A model generated the notes under the pieces. That model made no database searches and was not told the origin of the DNA. It saw only the letters and a list, made by a program, of their open reading frames with translations. From Pseudomonas viridiflava (GTDB lineage: Bacteria > Pseudomonadota > Gammaproteobacteria > Pseudomonadales > Pseudomonadaceae), in the NCBI RefSeq assembly GCF_900580675.1, contig NZ_UTBG01000255.1, positions 1 through 64,000 of the forward strand: DNA of 64,000 bases, read 5' to 3'. The position numbers and the translations under genes were made by a program. Each line of letters starts with the position of its first letter. Within the stretch, counting starts at the first letter, position 1. Positions 33,789 through 43,022 of the stretch are shown piece after piece.

Positions 33789-35320
33789 TACGAATCAGCC
33801 TTCAAGAACGCCTTGAAACGCACCAGTTCGGTCAGGCGGTAGCCGCGATAACGACCCATCGCCAGCATGAAACCCACCAGGATCAGCAGGATCGCCGGGA
33901 AGGTGAACACGAAGTAGACCAGCTCCGGCACGCTCATGATCAGGTGCGCCAGGGACGCCGCGAACAGCGTGCCGATCGCCACTTTCAACGCATGGTTGGC
34001 GCCGCGCTCTTCCCAGGTGATCGACAGGCGTTCGATGGTCATGGTCAGGATCACCATCGGGAACAGCGCCACCGACAGCCCGCGCTCCAGCCCCAGCTTG
34101 TGGCTGAACAGGCTGATGGCCGCGATGAGCACCACCACGAAGGTCAGCACCACCGACAGCCTCGGCAGCATTTGCAGCTTCAAGTGTTCCAGGTATGACC
34201 TGAGGGATAAGCCCAGCGCTGTAATAATCGTAAACAGCACAATCCCGAAGCCCAGCTGCGTCTCGCGGAATGCCAGCGCGATCAGCACCGGGGTAAAGGT
34301 GCCGAGGGTCTGCAGGCCGATCAGGTTGCGCAGGATCAGAATCACCAGCACGCCAATCGGGATCATCACCATAATCATGAAGGTCTGCTGGGTTTGCAGC
34401 GGCAGGCCGTACAGCGAGTATTCGAGGAAGTTGGCGTCGGTGTTCTCGTCGGTCAGCTTGGCCAGGCGAATCGCGTTCATTTCGCTGTTGTTCAGGCTGA
34501 AGGTGACCAGGGCTTTCTTGCCGCCATCGACGGTGATCAGGTTTTCATCGCCGGTCCACCACAGCAGGCGGTCGGCCGGCAGGCCTTGCTCGCCGGTTTC
34601 CGGGTTGAAATACAGCCAGTCATTGCCATTGAAGCTGCGCAGCCACAGTTCCGGGGACTGCGGCTGGTCGGCCACCAGGCGGATGGTGTGGACTTTTTCC
34701 ACCGGCACATGGGCGATAGACAGCAGCAACTCGACGATCTTGGCCTTGTGCGCAACCGACGGGTCGCCCGCCAGCAGCAGCTTCACGTTGTCGTCGTTGA
34801 GGTTGTTGGTGCGCTTGATGGCTTCGGTAATAAAGGTTTCGACGTCGGCCGAGTGTTGGCGGATCGGCGCCAGCAGGGCTTCGGCGGCGATTTTTTCCGG
34901 GCCTTCCACGGCAATGCTGTCGCGGAAGGTCGGGCCCTTGATCTTGACCTTTTCGCCGCTGTAGCGCTTGGTCAGCACCAAACGGTAATACAGGGTCTGG
35001 TTGCCCTTGGCGCGGCGCGCCGACCAGGTGACCTTGCGGTTGCCGTCGGTGCGGTTGACGCTCACGCCGTAATTATTGGAGATAAAACTTTCATTGAGGC
35101 TGACGAAGTCGCGGCTCAGCGGCGGCACGAACATCTGGATTTTCACCGGGTCTTTCGGGTTGGCGACGAACTCGACCTTGGCGTCGATGTTCCACAAGTC
35201 GTCGGTGGCGTCCTCGGTGACGGGGATCCCCAGCACGAAGATCTGGTAGCAGGTGACCGAAATACCCAGGATCACCAGGATGGCGATCAGGATTCTCAGG
35301 TGCAGGGTCAGAGAGCGCAT
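33788..35320 (-). CDS. Inactive transglutaminase fused to seven transmembrane helices
   Basis: A 510-residue inner-membrane protein. One N-terminal helix (RILIAILVILGISVTCY) anchors an extracytoplasmic transglutaminase-like domain (about residues 40-250) that lacks an evident Cys nucleophile, and about seven helices follow (IPIGVLVILILRNLIG onward). This is the known inactive-transglutaminase/7TM architecture. It is translationally coupled to the ligase downstream and follows the retropepsin by five bases, so the three likely act together at the cell envelope. Mechanism not established. Confidence 0.85.
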   Translation of the reverse strand: MRSLTLHLRILIAILVILGISVTCYQIFVLGIPVTEDATDDLWNIDAKVEFVANPKDPVKIQMFVPPLSRDFVSLNESFISNNYGVSVNRTDGNRKVTWSARRAKGNQTLYYRLVLTKRYSGEKVKIKGPTFRDSIAVEGPEKIAAEALLAPIRQHSADVETFITEAIKRTNNLNDDNVKLLLAGDPSVAHKAKIVELLLSIAHVPVEKVHTIRLVADQPQSPELWLRSFNGNDWLYFNPETGEQGLPADRLLWWTGDENLITVDGGKKALVTFSLNNSEMNAIRLAKLTDENTDANFLEYSLYGLPLQTQQTFMIMVMIPIGVLVILILRNLIGLQTLGTFTPVLIALAFRETQLGFGIVLFTIITALGLSLRSYLEHLKLQMLPRLSVVLTFVVVLIAAISLFSHKLGLERGLSVALFPMVILTMTIERLSITWEERGANHALKVAIGTLFAASLAHLIMSVPELVYFVFTFPAILLILVGFMLAMGRYRGYRLTELVRFKAFLKADS

Positions 35321-35325
35321 TCGGT

Positions 35326-35862
35326 TTACTCGGCGGTATGAGCGTCGGCGGCGCAGGCGGGTTTGCCTGCTGCATATTTAAGACTGGGGTCGACCAGCGC
35401 ATCAAAGCGTTTCAGGGCTTCGGAGCCGATCAGCAGCGGGTATTGGAAGGCGCTGCGGTCAGTCAAGTTCACTTCGATGCTGCGTAAAGCGGTGCCCATG
35501 CAGATGTCCAGGGCAATCACCGGACGGGCGGTGTAGTTCTTGTCCTCATCGGGGTCGTAGTCACCGGCGCGGCGCTTGATCTTGCTGACGCGGGCCAGGG
35601 GGCGTTCGATGGGGTGGGAATGGGCGGTGTCGATGGCCAGGTAGAAGCGCACCCAGGATTCGCCGTTGCGCTTGAAGCGCTTGATGTCACGGGCGCTGAG
35701 GGACGCGGTTTTTGCGCCGGTGTCCAGTTTGGCGGCCACTTCAAGGTCGATGCCGGCCAATTGCGCGTATTCGTTGAGACCATACACGGTCTTCTCGGCG
35801 GCGGCGCCAAGACCCGGTGCGGCCAACAGGCAAATCAATAAAAGGAAGGGCTTGAGTCTCAT
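35326..35862 (-). CDS. Secreted retropepsin-like aspartic peptidase
   Basis: A 178-residue protein with a signal peptide (LLLICLLAAPGLGAAAE, about residues 6-22) and a single retroviral-type aspartic protease domain with AAKLDTGAKTASLSARD as the active-site loop (DTGA). These proteins are often labelled ATP-dependent zinc protease, a name not supported by any motif. It would work as a dimer in the periplasm. Start at 35862 (MRLKPFLLL). First gene of the retropepsin / 7TM / ligase operon. Confidence 0.85.
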   Translation of the reverse strand: MRLKPFLLLICLLAAPGLGAAAEKTVYGLNEYAQLAGIDLEVAAKLDTGAKTASLSARDIKRFKRNGESWVRFYLAIDTAHSHPIERPLARVSKIKRRAGDYDPDEDKNYTARPVIALDICMGTALRSIEVNLTDRSAFQYPLLIGSEALKRFDALVDPSLKYAAGKPACAADAHTAE

Positions 35863-36050
35863 AGATCCCGAGGCTGTGCAGTGCGATGTTTGATTCAAGG
35901 CGACTGGCATTACTGCGCAAGCTCCTTCGTGCGCCGTTTCATCAAGCGATGTCAGGCAAATGCGGCGGGCATTCTAACATGATGCTTTTCTGGCGCCAGC
36001 GCTGGCAGGCGGCCATGCCCTGATAGGGTGCAACCGGTGGTTATTAGACG

Positions 36051-36062
36051 ATTGTCGACAAT
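36051..36062. promoter_or_regulatory. GntR operator 1 of the prp operon
   Basis: ATTGTCGACAAT, a perfect 12-base palindrome, 74 bases upstream of the GntR regulator start. A related site occurs at 36124. Confidence 0.65.
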
Positions 36063-36123
36063 GTGTATTTATTCTTTGACTAGGCGGGGCTTATTGGCTA
36101 GTTTTTGCGGCATTGCTTTTAAA

Positions 36124-36135
36124 GGTGTCGACAAT
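36124..36135. promoter_or_regulatory. GntR operator 2 of the prp operon
   Basis: GGTGTCGACAAT matches the first operator in GTCGACAAT and overlaps the ribosome-binding region of the regulator gene, so it could give autoregulation. The two sites are about 73 bases apart, seven helical turns. Confidence 0.55.
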
Positions 36136-36846
36136 ATGCTGGATCAGCTGGAAACCCCAGTGGTGGCGCAAGACGATTCCCAGACCATGTCCGAGAACGT
36201 GTTCCGGCGTATCCAGGCCGCCATCGTCAAGGGCGAAATTGCCCCCGGCAGCAAGATCTCCGAGCCGGAGCTGGCGCGCACCTACGGCATCAGCCGTGGC
36301 CCGCTGCGCGAAGCGATCCACCGCCTGGAGGGCCAGCGCCTGCTGGTGCGCGTGCCCCATGTAGGCGCCCGGGTCGTGTCGTTGAGCCATGCCGAGCTGG
36401 TCGAGCTGTATGAGATCCGTGAGTCCCTGGAAGGCATGGCCTGCCGTCTGGCGGCTGAGCGCATGACGGACGCAGAGATCGAAGAGCTGCGCCAGGTATT
36501 GCACACCCATGAGCGCGACGAAGCGTTCCAGGCCGGTCTCGGCTACTACCAGCAGGAAGGCGACTTCGATTTTCATTACCGGATAATTCAAGGTGCTGGA
36601 AATCGCACCCTGACCCAAATGCTCTGCGGCGAGCTGTACCAGTTGGTGCGCATGTACCGCATCCAGTTCTCCGCCACGCCCAATCGTCCACGCCAGGCTT
36701 TTGCCGAACATCACCGCATTCTTGACGCGATTGCCGATCGCGACGGTGAACTGGCCGAACTGTTGATGCGCCGCCATATCGGCGCCTCCAAACGCAACAT
36801 TGCCCGCCACTTCCCCGGCGGCGCCCCTGAACGAGGTGAGTCATGA
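36136..36846 (+). CDS. GntR-family (FCD) regulator of the 2-methylcitrate operon
   Basis: A 236-residue regulator: winged HTH ([40 protein letters not shown]) then a helical FCD effector domain with possible metal-binding His/Asp ([27 protein letters not shown]). It heads the prp operon and overlaps prpB by four bases, so it most likely senses a cycle intermediate such as 2-methylcitrate and represses the operon through the ATTGTCGACAAT sites. The ATG at 36136 is used; the open frame upstream has no coding character. Confidence 0.88.
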   Translation: MLDQLETPVVAQDDSQTMSENVFRRIQAAIVKGEIAPGSKISEPELARTYGISRGPLREAIHRLEGQRLLVRVPHVGARVVSLSHAELVELYEIRESLEGMACRLAAERMTDAEIEELRQVLHTHERDEAFQAGLGYYQQEGDFDFHYRIIQGAGNRTLTQMLCGELYQLVRMYRIQFSATPNRPRQAFAEHHRILDAIADRDGELAELLMRRHIGASKRNIARHFPGGAPERGES

Positions 36847-37736
36847 GTTCCAACAATAAAAGCACTCCAGGCCAGCGTTTCCGTGACGCGGTCGCCAGCG
36901 AGCAGCCGTTGCAGGTGGTCGGTGCGATCAACGCCAACCACGCGCTGCTGGCCAAGCGTGCCGGCTTCAAGGCGATTTATCTGTCGGGCGGCGGCGTCGC
37001 AGCCGGCTCCCTGGGGGTGCCGGACCTGGGCATCACCGGCCTGGACGACGTGCTCACCGACGTGCGCCGCATCACCGACGTGTGCGACCTGCCGCTGCTG
37101 GTGGACGTGGACACCGGTTTCGGCTCGTCGGCGTTCAACGTGGCGCGCACGGTCAAGTCGATGATCAAGTTCGGCGCTGCGGCGATCCACATTGAAGACC
37201 AGGTCGGCGCCAAGCGTTGCGGCCATCGCCCGAACAAGGAAATCGTGTCCCAGCAGGAAATGGTCGACCGCATCAAGGCCGCCGTGGATGCGCGCACCGA
37301 CGACAGCTTCGTGATCATGGCGCGCACTGACGCCCTGGCGGTCGAAGGGCTGGAGTCCGCGCTGGAACGCGCCGCCGCCTGCATCGAAGCGGGCGCCGAC
37401 ATGGTGTTCCCGGAAGCCATCACCGAGCTTGAGATGTACAAGCTGTTCGCCTCCCGCGTGAAGGCCCCGATCCTGGCCAACATCACCGAATTCGGCGCCA
37501 CACCGCTGTACACCACCGAACAGTTGAAATCTGCCGATGTTTCCATCGTGCTGTACCCGCTCTCGGCTTTTCGCGCCATGAACAAGGCCGCCGAGAACGT
37601 CTACACCGCGATTCGTCGCGACGGCACCCAACAGAACGTGATCGACACCATGCAAACCCGCATGGAGCTTTACGATCGCATCGACTACCACACCTTCGAG
37701 CAGAAGCTCGACGCGCTGTTCGCCGCGAAAAAGTAA
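36843..37736 (+). CDS. prpB: 2-methylisocitrate lyase
   Basis: A 297-residue isocitrate-lyase-superfamily enzyme that splits 2-methylisocitrate into pyruvate and succinate, the last step of propionate breakdown. Motifs: ISLSGGG-like [23 protein letters not shown] (Mg-binding Asp), [18 protein letters not shown] (catalytic Cys in KRCGH) and [12 protein letters not shown]. Starts within the end of the GntR gene (ATGA overlap). 42 bases separate it from prpC. Confidence 0.96.
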   Translation: MSSNNKSTPGQRFRDAVASEQPLQVVGAINANHALLAKRAGFKAIYLSGGGVAAGSLGVPDLGITGLDDVLTDVRRITDVCDLPLLVDVDTGFGSSAFNVARTVKSMIKFGAAAIHIEDQVGAKRCGHRPNKEIVSQQEMVDRIKAAVDARTDDSFVIMARTDALAVEGLESALERAAACIEAGADMVFPEAITELEMYKLFASRVKAPILANITEFGATPLYTTEQLKSADVSIVLYPLSAFRAMNKAAENVYTAIRRDGTQQNVIDTMQTRMELYDRIDYHTFEQKLDALFAAKK

Positions 37737-37778
37737 CGAACACGCCTCCCTGAATAACTACAAAATTGGAGAAGAACC

Positions 37779-38906
37779 ATGGCTGAAGCAAAAGTACTGA
37801 GTGGCGCCGGCCTGCGTGGCCAGGTGGCCGGGCAGACCGCGTTGTCTACCGTGGGCCAGGCCGGTGCCGGCTTGACGTATCGCGGCTACGACGTGCGCGA
37901 ACTGGCCGCCGATGCGCAGTTCGAAGAAGTCGCCTACCTGCTGTTGTACGGCGAGTTGCCGACCCAAACCGAGCTGGCCGCCTACAGCCAAAAGCTCAGC
38001 AAGCTGCGCGACCTGCCCCAGGCGCTGAAAGAAGTGCTGGAACGCATTCCCGCCGACGCCCACCCGATGGACGTGATGCGCACCGGTTGCTCGTTCCTGG
38101 GCAATATCGAGCCGGAAAAAGACTTCAGCGTGCAACGCGATGTCACCGACCGCCTGCTCGCCGCCTTCCCGGCGATCATGTGCTACTGGTACCGCTTCAG
38201 CCACGACGGCAAGAAAATTGACTGCGTGACCGACGAGCCGACCATCGGCGGCCACTTCCTGCACCTGCTGCACGGCAAGAAGCCAAGCGAGCTGCACGAG
38301 AAGGTCATGAACGTGTCATTGATCCTCTACGCCGAACACGAATTCAATGCCTCGACCTTCACCGCGCGTGTATGTGCGTCGACCTTGTCCGACCTGTATT
38401 CCTGCGTCACCGCCGCCATCGGCTCCCTGCGCGGCCCTCTGCACGGCGGCGCCAACGAAGCGGCGATGGAAATGATCGAGCGTTTCGGCTCGGCCGAAGA
38501 AGCCGTCGAAGGCACCCTCGGCATGCTGGCGCGCAAGGACAAGATCATGGGCTTTGGCCACGCGATCTACAAAGACAGCGACCCACGTAACGAGGTGATC
38601 AAGGGCTGGTCGAAAAAACTCGCTGATGAAGTGGGCGACACAGTGTTGTTCCCGGTCTCGGAAGCCATCGACAAGACCATGTGGGACCAGAAGAAACTGT
38701 TTCCCAACGCCGATTTCTACCACGCCTCGGCGTACCACTTCATGGGCATCCCGACCAAGCTGTTCACCCCGATTTTCGTGTGCTCACGCCTGACCGGCTG
38801 GGCCGCGCATGTGTTCGAACAGCGCGCCAACAACCGCATCATCCGTCCAAGCGCCGAGTACACCGGCGTTGAGCAGCGCAAGTTCGTGCCAATCGAACGT
38901 CGCTGA
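37779..38906 (+). CDS. prpC: 2-methylcitrate synthase
   Basis: A 375-residue citrate-synthase-family enzyme condensing propionyl-CoA with oxaloacetate. Visible: GLTYRGYDVRELA, HDGKKIDCVTDE, HEFNASTFTARVCAST (His), LRGPLHGGANEAAMEMIE (His) and MGFGHAIYKDSDPRNEVIK. The short length (about 375, not 430) and HGGANEA pattern fit PrpC rather than the main citrate synthase. GGAG lies ahead of the ATG. A REP pair separates it from acnD. Confidence 0.95.
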   Translation: MAEAKVLSGAGLRGQVAGQTALSTVGQAGAGLTYRGYDVRELAADAQFEEVAYLLLYGELPTQTELAAYSQKLSKLRDLPQALKEVLERIPADAHPMDVMRTGCSFLGNIEPEKDFSVQRDVTDRLLAAFPAIMCYWYRFSHDGKKIDCVTDEPTIGGHFLHLLHGKKPSELHEKVMNVSLILYAEHEFNASTFTARVCASTLSDLYSCVTAAIGSLRGPLHGGANEAAMEMIERFGSAEEAVEGTLGMLARKDKIMGFGHAIYKDSDPRNEVIKGWSKKLADEVGDTVLFPVSEAIDKTMWDQKKLFPNADFYHASAYHFMGIPTKLFTPIFVCSRLTGWAAHVFEQRANNRIIRPSAEYTGVEQRKFVPIERR

Positions 38907-38944
38907 ATGAGGAGACCGGCGATCCTGGACTGGTAATCGAATCA

Positions 38945-39038
38945 AATGTGGGAGCGGGCTTGCTCGCGAAAGCGGTGTATCAATCGCCAGGTGTGTTGAA
39001 TGACACACCGCGTTCGCGAGCAAGCCCGCTCCCACATT
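38945..39038. repeat. REP inverted repeat pair inside the prp operon
   Basis: AATGTGGGAGCGGGCTTGCTCGCGA and TCGCGAGCAAGCCCGCTCCCACATT (partly listed here) are reverse complements with a 43-base spacer, nearly the same arms as the element at 29025. It lies between prpC and acnD. Confidence 0.9.
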
Positions 39039-39088
39039 GGTCCGTCGCAGTCTTCTCTTTTTGTAACTACCGTGACCGAGTCCTGACG

Positions 39089-41679
39089 ATGAACACTGAA
39101 TTTCGCAAACCGCTGCCCGGCAGCCGCCTGGATTACTTCGACGCCCGCGCGGCTGTCGAGGCAATCAGCCCCGGCGCCTACGCCACCTTGCCGTACACCT
39201 CCCGCGTGCTCGCAGAAAACCTCGTACGCCGCTGCGACCCGGCCACCCTCAATGCGTCCCTGAGCCAACTGATCGAGCGCAAGCGCGACCTCGACTTCCC
39301 GTGGTTCCCGGCGCGGGTGGTGTGCCATGACATCCTCGGCCAGACCGCACTGGTCGACCTCGCCGGCCTGCGCGACGCCATTGCCCTGCAAGGCGGCGAC
39401 CCGGCCCAGGTCAACCCGGTGGTGCCGACCCAATTGATCGTCGACCACTCCCTGGCCGTCGAGGCCGGTGGTTTTGACCCGGACGCGTTCGAGAAAAACC
39501 GCGCCATCGAAGACCGTCGCAACGAAGACCGTTTCCACTTTATCGAGTGGACCAAAAAGGCCTTCAAGAACGTCGACGTGATCCCGCCGGGCAACGGCAT
39601 CATGCACCAGATCAACCTGGAGAAAATGTCTCCGGTGATCCAGGTACGTGACGGTGTGGCCTTCCCGGATACCTGCGTCGGCACCGACAGCCACACCCCG
39701 CACGTGGACGCCCTGGGCGTGATCGCCATCGGCGTCGGCGGCCTCGAAGCCGAGAGCGTGATGCTCGGCCGCGCGTCGTGGATGCGCCTGCCGGAAATCA
39801 TCGGCGTCGAGCTGACCGGCAAGCTGCTGCCCGGCATCACCGCGACTGACATGGTGCGCTGACCGAGTTCCTGCGTAAACAGAAAGTCGTCGGCGCATGG
39901 CTGGAGTTCTTCGGCGAAGGCGCCTCGAAACTCACCCTGGGCGACCGCGCGACCATCTCCAACATGGCCCCGGAATACGGCGCCACCGCCGCAATGTTCT
40001 ACATCGACCAGCAGACCATCGCCTACCTGAAGCTTACTGGCCGCGAAGACGAGCAAGTCACCCTGGTCGAGCAATACGCCCGCCATACCGGCCTGTGGGC
40101 CGATGACCTCAAGGGCGCGCAGTACGAGCGCGGGTTGAGCTTTGACCTGTCCAGCGTGGTGCGCAACATGGCCGGCCCGAGCAACCCGCACGCGCGTGTC
40201 GCCACCAGTGACCTGGCCGCCAAAGGCATCTCCGGCCAGTGGGAAGAGGTGCCGGGGCAAATGCCCGACGGCGCAGTGATCATCGCGGCGATCACCAGTT
40301 GCACCAACACCAGCAACCCGCGCAATGTGATCGCCGCCGGCCTGCTGGCGCGCAATGCCAACAAGCTTGGGCTGACGCGCAAGCCGTGGGTCAAATCCTC
40401 ATTGGCGCCGGGTTCGAAAACCGTGGCCATGTATCTCGACGAAGCTGGCTTGACGACCGAACTGGAGCAGCTCGGCTTCGGCGTGGTGGCGTTCGCCTGC
40501 ACCACCTGCAACGGCATGTCCGGCGCGCTGGACCCTGTGATCCAGCAGGAAATCATCGACCGCGACCTGTACGCGACTGCCGTGTTGTCGGGCAACCGCA
40601 ACTTCGACGGGCGGATTCACCCGTACGCCAAGCAAGCGTTCCTGGCGTCGCCGCCGCTGGTGGTGGCTTACGCAATTGCCGGGACCATCCGTTTCGACAT
40701 CGAAAAGGACGTGCTCGGGCTCGACGCGAGCGGCAAGGAAATCCGCCTGCAGGACATCTGGCCGAGCGACGAAGAAATCGACGCGGTGGTCAAGGCTTCG
40801 GTCAAGCCGGAGCAGTTCCGCGCGGTGTATATCCCGATGTTCGCGATCCACGAAGACACCGGCCCCAAGGTCACGCCGCTGTACGACTGGCGCCCGCAAA
40901 GCACCTACATCCGCCGCCCGCCGTACTGGGAAGGCGCGCTGGCCGGCGCGCGGCCGCTCAAGGGCATGCGCCCGCTGGCGGTGCTGCCGGACAACATCAC
41001 CACCGATCACCTGTCGCCGTCCAACGCAATCATGCTCGACAGCGCCGCCGGCGAATACCTGGCGAAAATGGGCTTGCCGGAAGTCGACTTCAACTCCTAT
41101 GCGACTCACCGCGGCGACCACCTGACCGCGCAGCGTGCGACCTTTGCCAACCCCAAACTGTTCAACGAAATGGTGGTTGAAAACGGCAAGGTCAAGCAGG
41201 GCTCCCTGGCGCGCATCGAGCCGGAAGGCCAGGTCACGCGGATGTGGGAAGCCATCGAAACTTATATGGAACGCAAGCAGCCGCTGATCATCATTGCCGG
41301 CGCCGACTACGGCCAGGGCTCGTCCCGTGACTGGGCGGCCAAGGGCGTGCGCCTGGCCGGTGTGGAAGCGATCGCCGCCGAAGGCTTCGAGCGCATCCAC
41401 CGCACCAACCTGGTGGGCATGGGCGTGTTGCCGCTGGAGTTCCTGCCGGGCACCGACCGTCACACCTTGCAGATCGACGGCAGTGAAACCTATGACGTGG
41501 TCGGCGAACGCACGCCGCGTGCGCAGCTGACTTTGGTGATCAACCGCAAAAATGGCGAACGTGTCGAAGTGCCGGTCACCTGCCGCCTGGACACCGCCGA
41601 AGAAGTGTCGATCTACGAGGCGGGCGGCGTGTTGCAACGTTTTGCCCAGGACTTCCTGGAATCGGCGGCGACCGCCTGA
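39089..41679 (+). pseudogene. acnD: 2-methylcitrate dehydratase AcnD, disrupted by a frameshift
   Basis: An aconitase-family Fe-S enzyme split between two frames. Codons 1-258 run from the ATG at 39089 (MNTEFRKPLPGSRLDYFD) to a TGA at 39860-39862; the rest continues in the -1 frame from about 39862 to 41679. At the break the protein should read ITATDIVLALTEFLR; here it reads ITATDMVR-stop. The change fits a four-base deletion (restored length 864 residues, normal for AcnD). The second part keeps the cluster cysteines (TSCTNTSNP, CTTCNGMSG). AcnD with PrpF converts 2-methylcitrate towards 2-methyl-cis-aconitate. Either a real mutation or a sequencing error. Confidence 0.85.
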
Positions 41680-41690
41680 AGGGGATAACC

Positions 41691-42881
41691 ATGGCACACG
41701 CAGCGCAAATCAAGATCCCCGCCACCTACATGCGTGGCGGCACCAGCAAGGGCGTGTTTTTCAGCCTTAAGGACCTGCCCGAAGCGGCGCAGGTGCCCGG
41801 CGTCGCACGCGATGCCTTGTTGCTCAGGGTGATCGGCAGCCCCGACCCCTACGACAAACAAATCGACGGCATGGGCGGCGCCACGTCAAGCACCAGCAAA
41901 AGCGTGATCCTCGCCAAGAGCACCCGCGCCGACCACGACGTCGACTACCTGTTTGGCCAGGTCTCCATCGACAAGCCGTTTGTCGACTGGAGCGGCAACT
42001 GCGGCAACCTCTCGGCGGCAGTCGGCTCGTTCGCCATCAGCGCCGGGCTGGTCGACCCAAGCCGCGTGCCGCTTAACGGCGTGGCCGTGGTGCGCGTATG
42101 GCAGGCGAATATCGGCAAGACCATCATCGCCCATGTGCCGATCACCGATGGCGCCGTGCAGGAAACCGGCGATTTCGAACTCGACGGCGTGACCTTCCCC
42201 GCCGCAGAAGTGCAGTTGGAGTTTATGGACCCGGCAGCGGAAGAGGAGGGTGGCGGTGGCTCGATGTTTCCCACCGGCAACCTGGTCGACGACCTGGAGG
42301 TGCCGGGTGTCGGCACTTTCAAGGCGACGCTGATCAACGCAGGCATCCCGACGATTTTCATCAATGCCGAAGACCTCGGCTACACCGGCACCGAGCTGCA
42401 AGACGCGATCAACAGCGACCCCAACGCCCTGGCGATGTTCGAGACGGTGCGGGCCTATGGCGCGTTGCGCATGGGCTTGATCAAGCACCTGGACGAGGCC
42501 GCCCAGCGGCAACACACGCCGAAGGTCGCGTTTGTGGCCAAGCCCGCCGATTACGTGGCGTCCAGCGGTAAGGCGATCAAGGCCGGTGATGTGGATTTGC
42601 TGGTGCGCGCGCTGTCCATGGGCAAGTTGCACCACGCGATGATGGGCACCGCGGCGGTGGCGATTGGCACGGCGGCGGCGATTTCCGGGACCCTGGTCAA
42701 CCTCGCGGCGGGCGGTATCGAGCGTAATGCGGTGCGGTTCGGGCATCCGTCGGGCACGTTGCGCGTCGGTGCAGAAGCCACCCAGGTCAACGGCGAGTGG
42801 GTCGTGAAAAAAGCCATCATGAGCCGCAGCGCCCGAGTCCTTATGGAAGGCTTCGTGCGCGTGCCTGGAGACTCATTCTAA
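41691..42881 (+). CDS. prpF: AcnD-accessory isomerase PrpF
   Basis: A 396-residue protein of the DAP-epimerase-like PrpF family. It isomerises the trans product of AcnD (2-methyl-trans-aconitate) to the cis form. Family segments: ATYMRGGTSKGVFFSLKDLP, QIDGMGGATSSTSKSVIL, VDWSGNCGNLSAAVGSFAI, and HPSGTLRVGAEA. It starts 11 bases after the acnD stop with AAGGGGATAACC upstream. It is intact although acnD is broken. Confidence 0.95.
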   Translation: MAHAAQIKIPATYMRGGTSKGVFFSLKDLPEAAQVPGVARDALLLRVIGSPDPYDKQIDGMGGATSSTSKSVILAKSTRADHDVDYLFGQVSIDKPFVDWSGNCGNLSAAVGSFAISAGLVDPSRVPLNGVAVVRVWQANIGKTIIAHVPITDGAVQETGDFELDGVTFPAAEVQLEFMDPAAEEEGGGGSMFPTGNLVDDLEVPGVGTFKATLINAGIPTIFINAEDLGYTGTELQDAINSDPNALAMFETVRAYGALRMGLIKHLDEAAQRQHTPKVAFVAKPADYVASSGKAIKAGDVDLLVRALSMGKLHHAMMGTAAVAIGTAAAISGTLVNLAAGGIERNAVRFGHPSGTLRVGAEATQVNGEWVVKKAIMSRSARVLMEGFVRVPGDSF

Positions 42882-42898
42882 AGCCCGACACCGAACCA

Positions 42899-42929
42899 AT
42901 GTGGGAGGGAGCAAGCCCCCTCCCACATT
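42899..42929. repeat. Short REP palindrome between prpF and prpD
   Basis: ATGTGGGAGGG / CCCTCCCACAT with a short GAGCAAGC loop. Second REP element inside the prp operon. Confidence 0.78.
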
Positions 42930-43022
42930 AAATCTTCTTACCCCGAAGCAGGCGACCAGACCTGCGATGGAGCGATCAACCGTGAGCCCGAGGAATAAAC
43001 CAACCTTTCAGGAGTCACTGCC

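Noticed and set aside
39964-41679. The downstream acnD frame as a separate 571-residue aconitase-like gene
   Set aside because: It begins inside the conserved domain without an initiation site and joins the upstream frame perfectly if four bases are restored.
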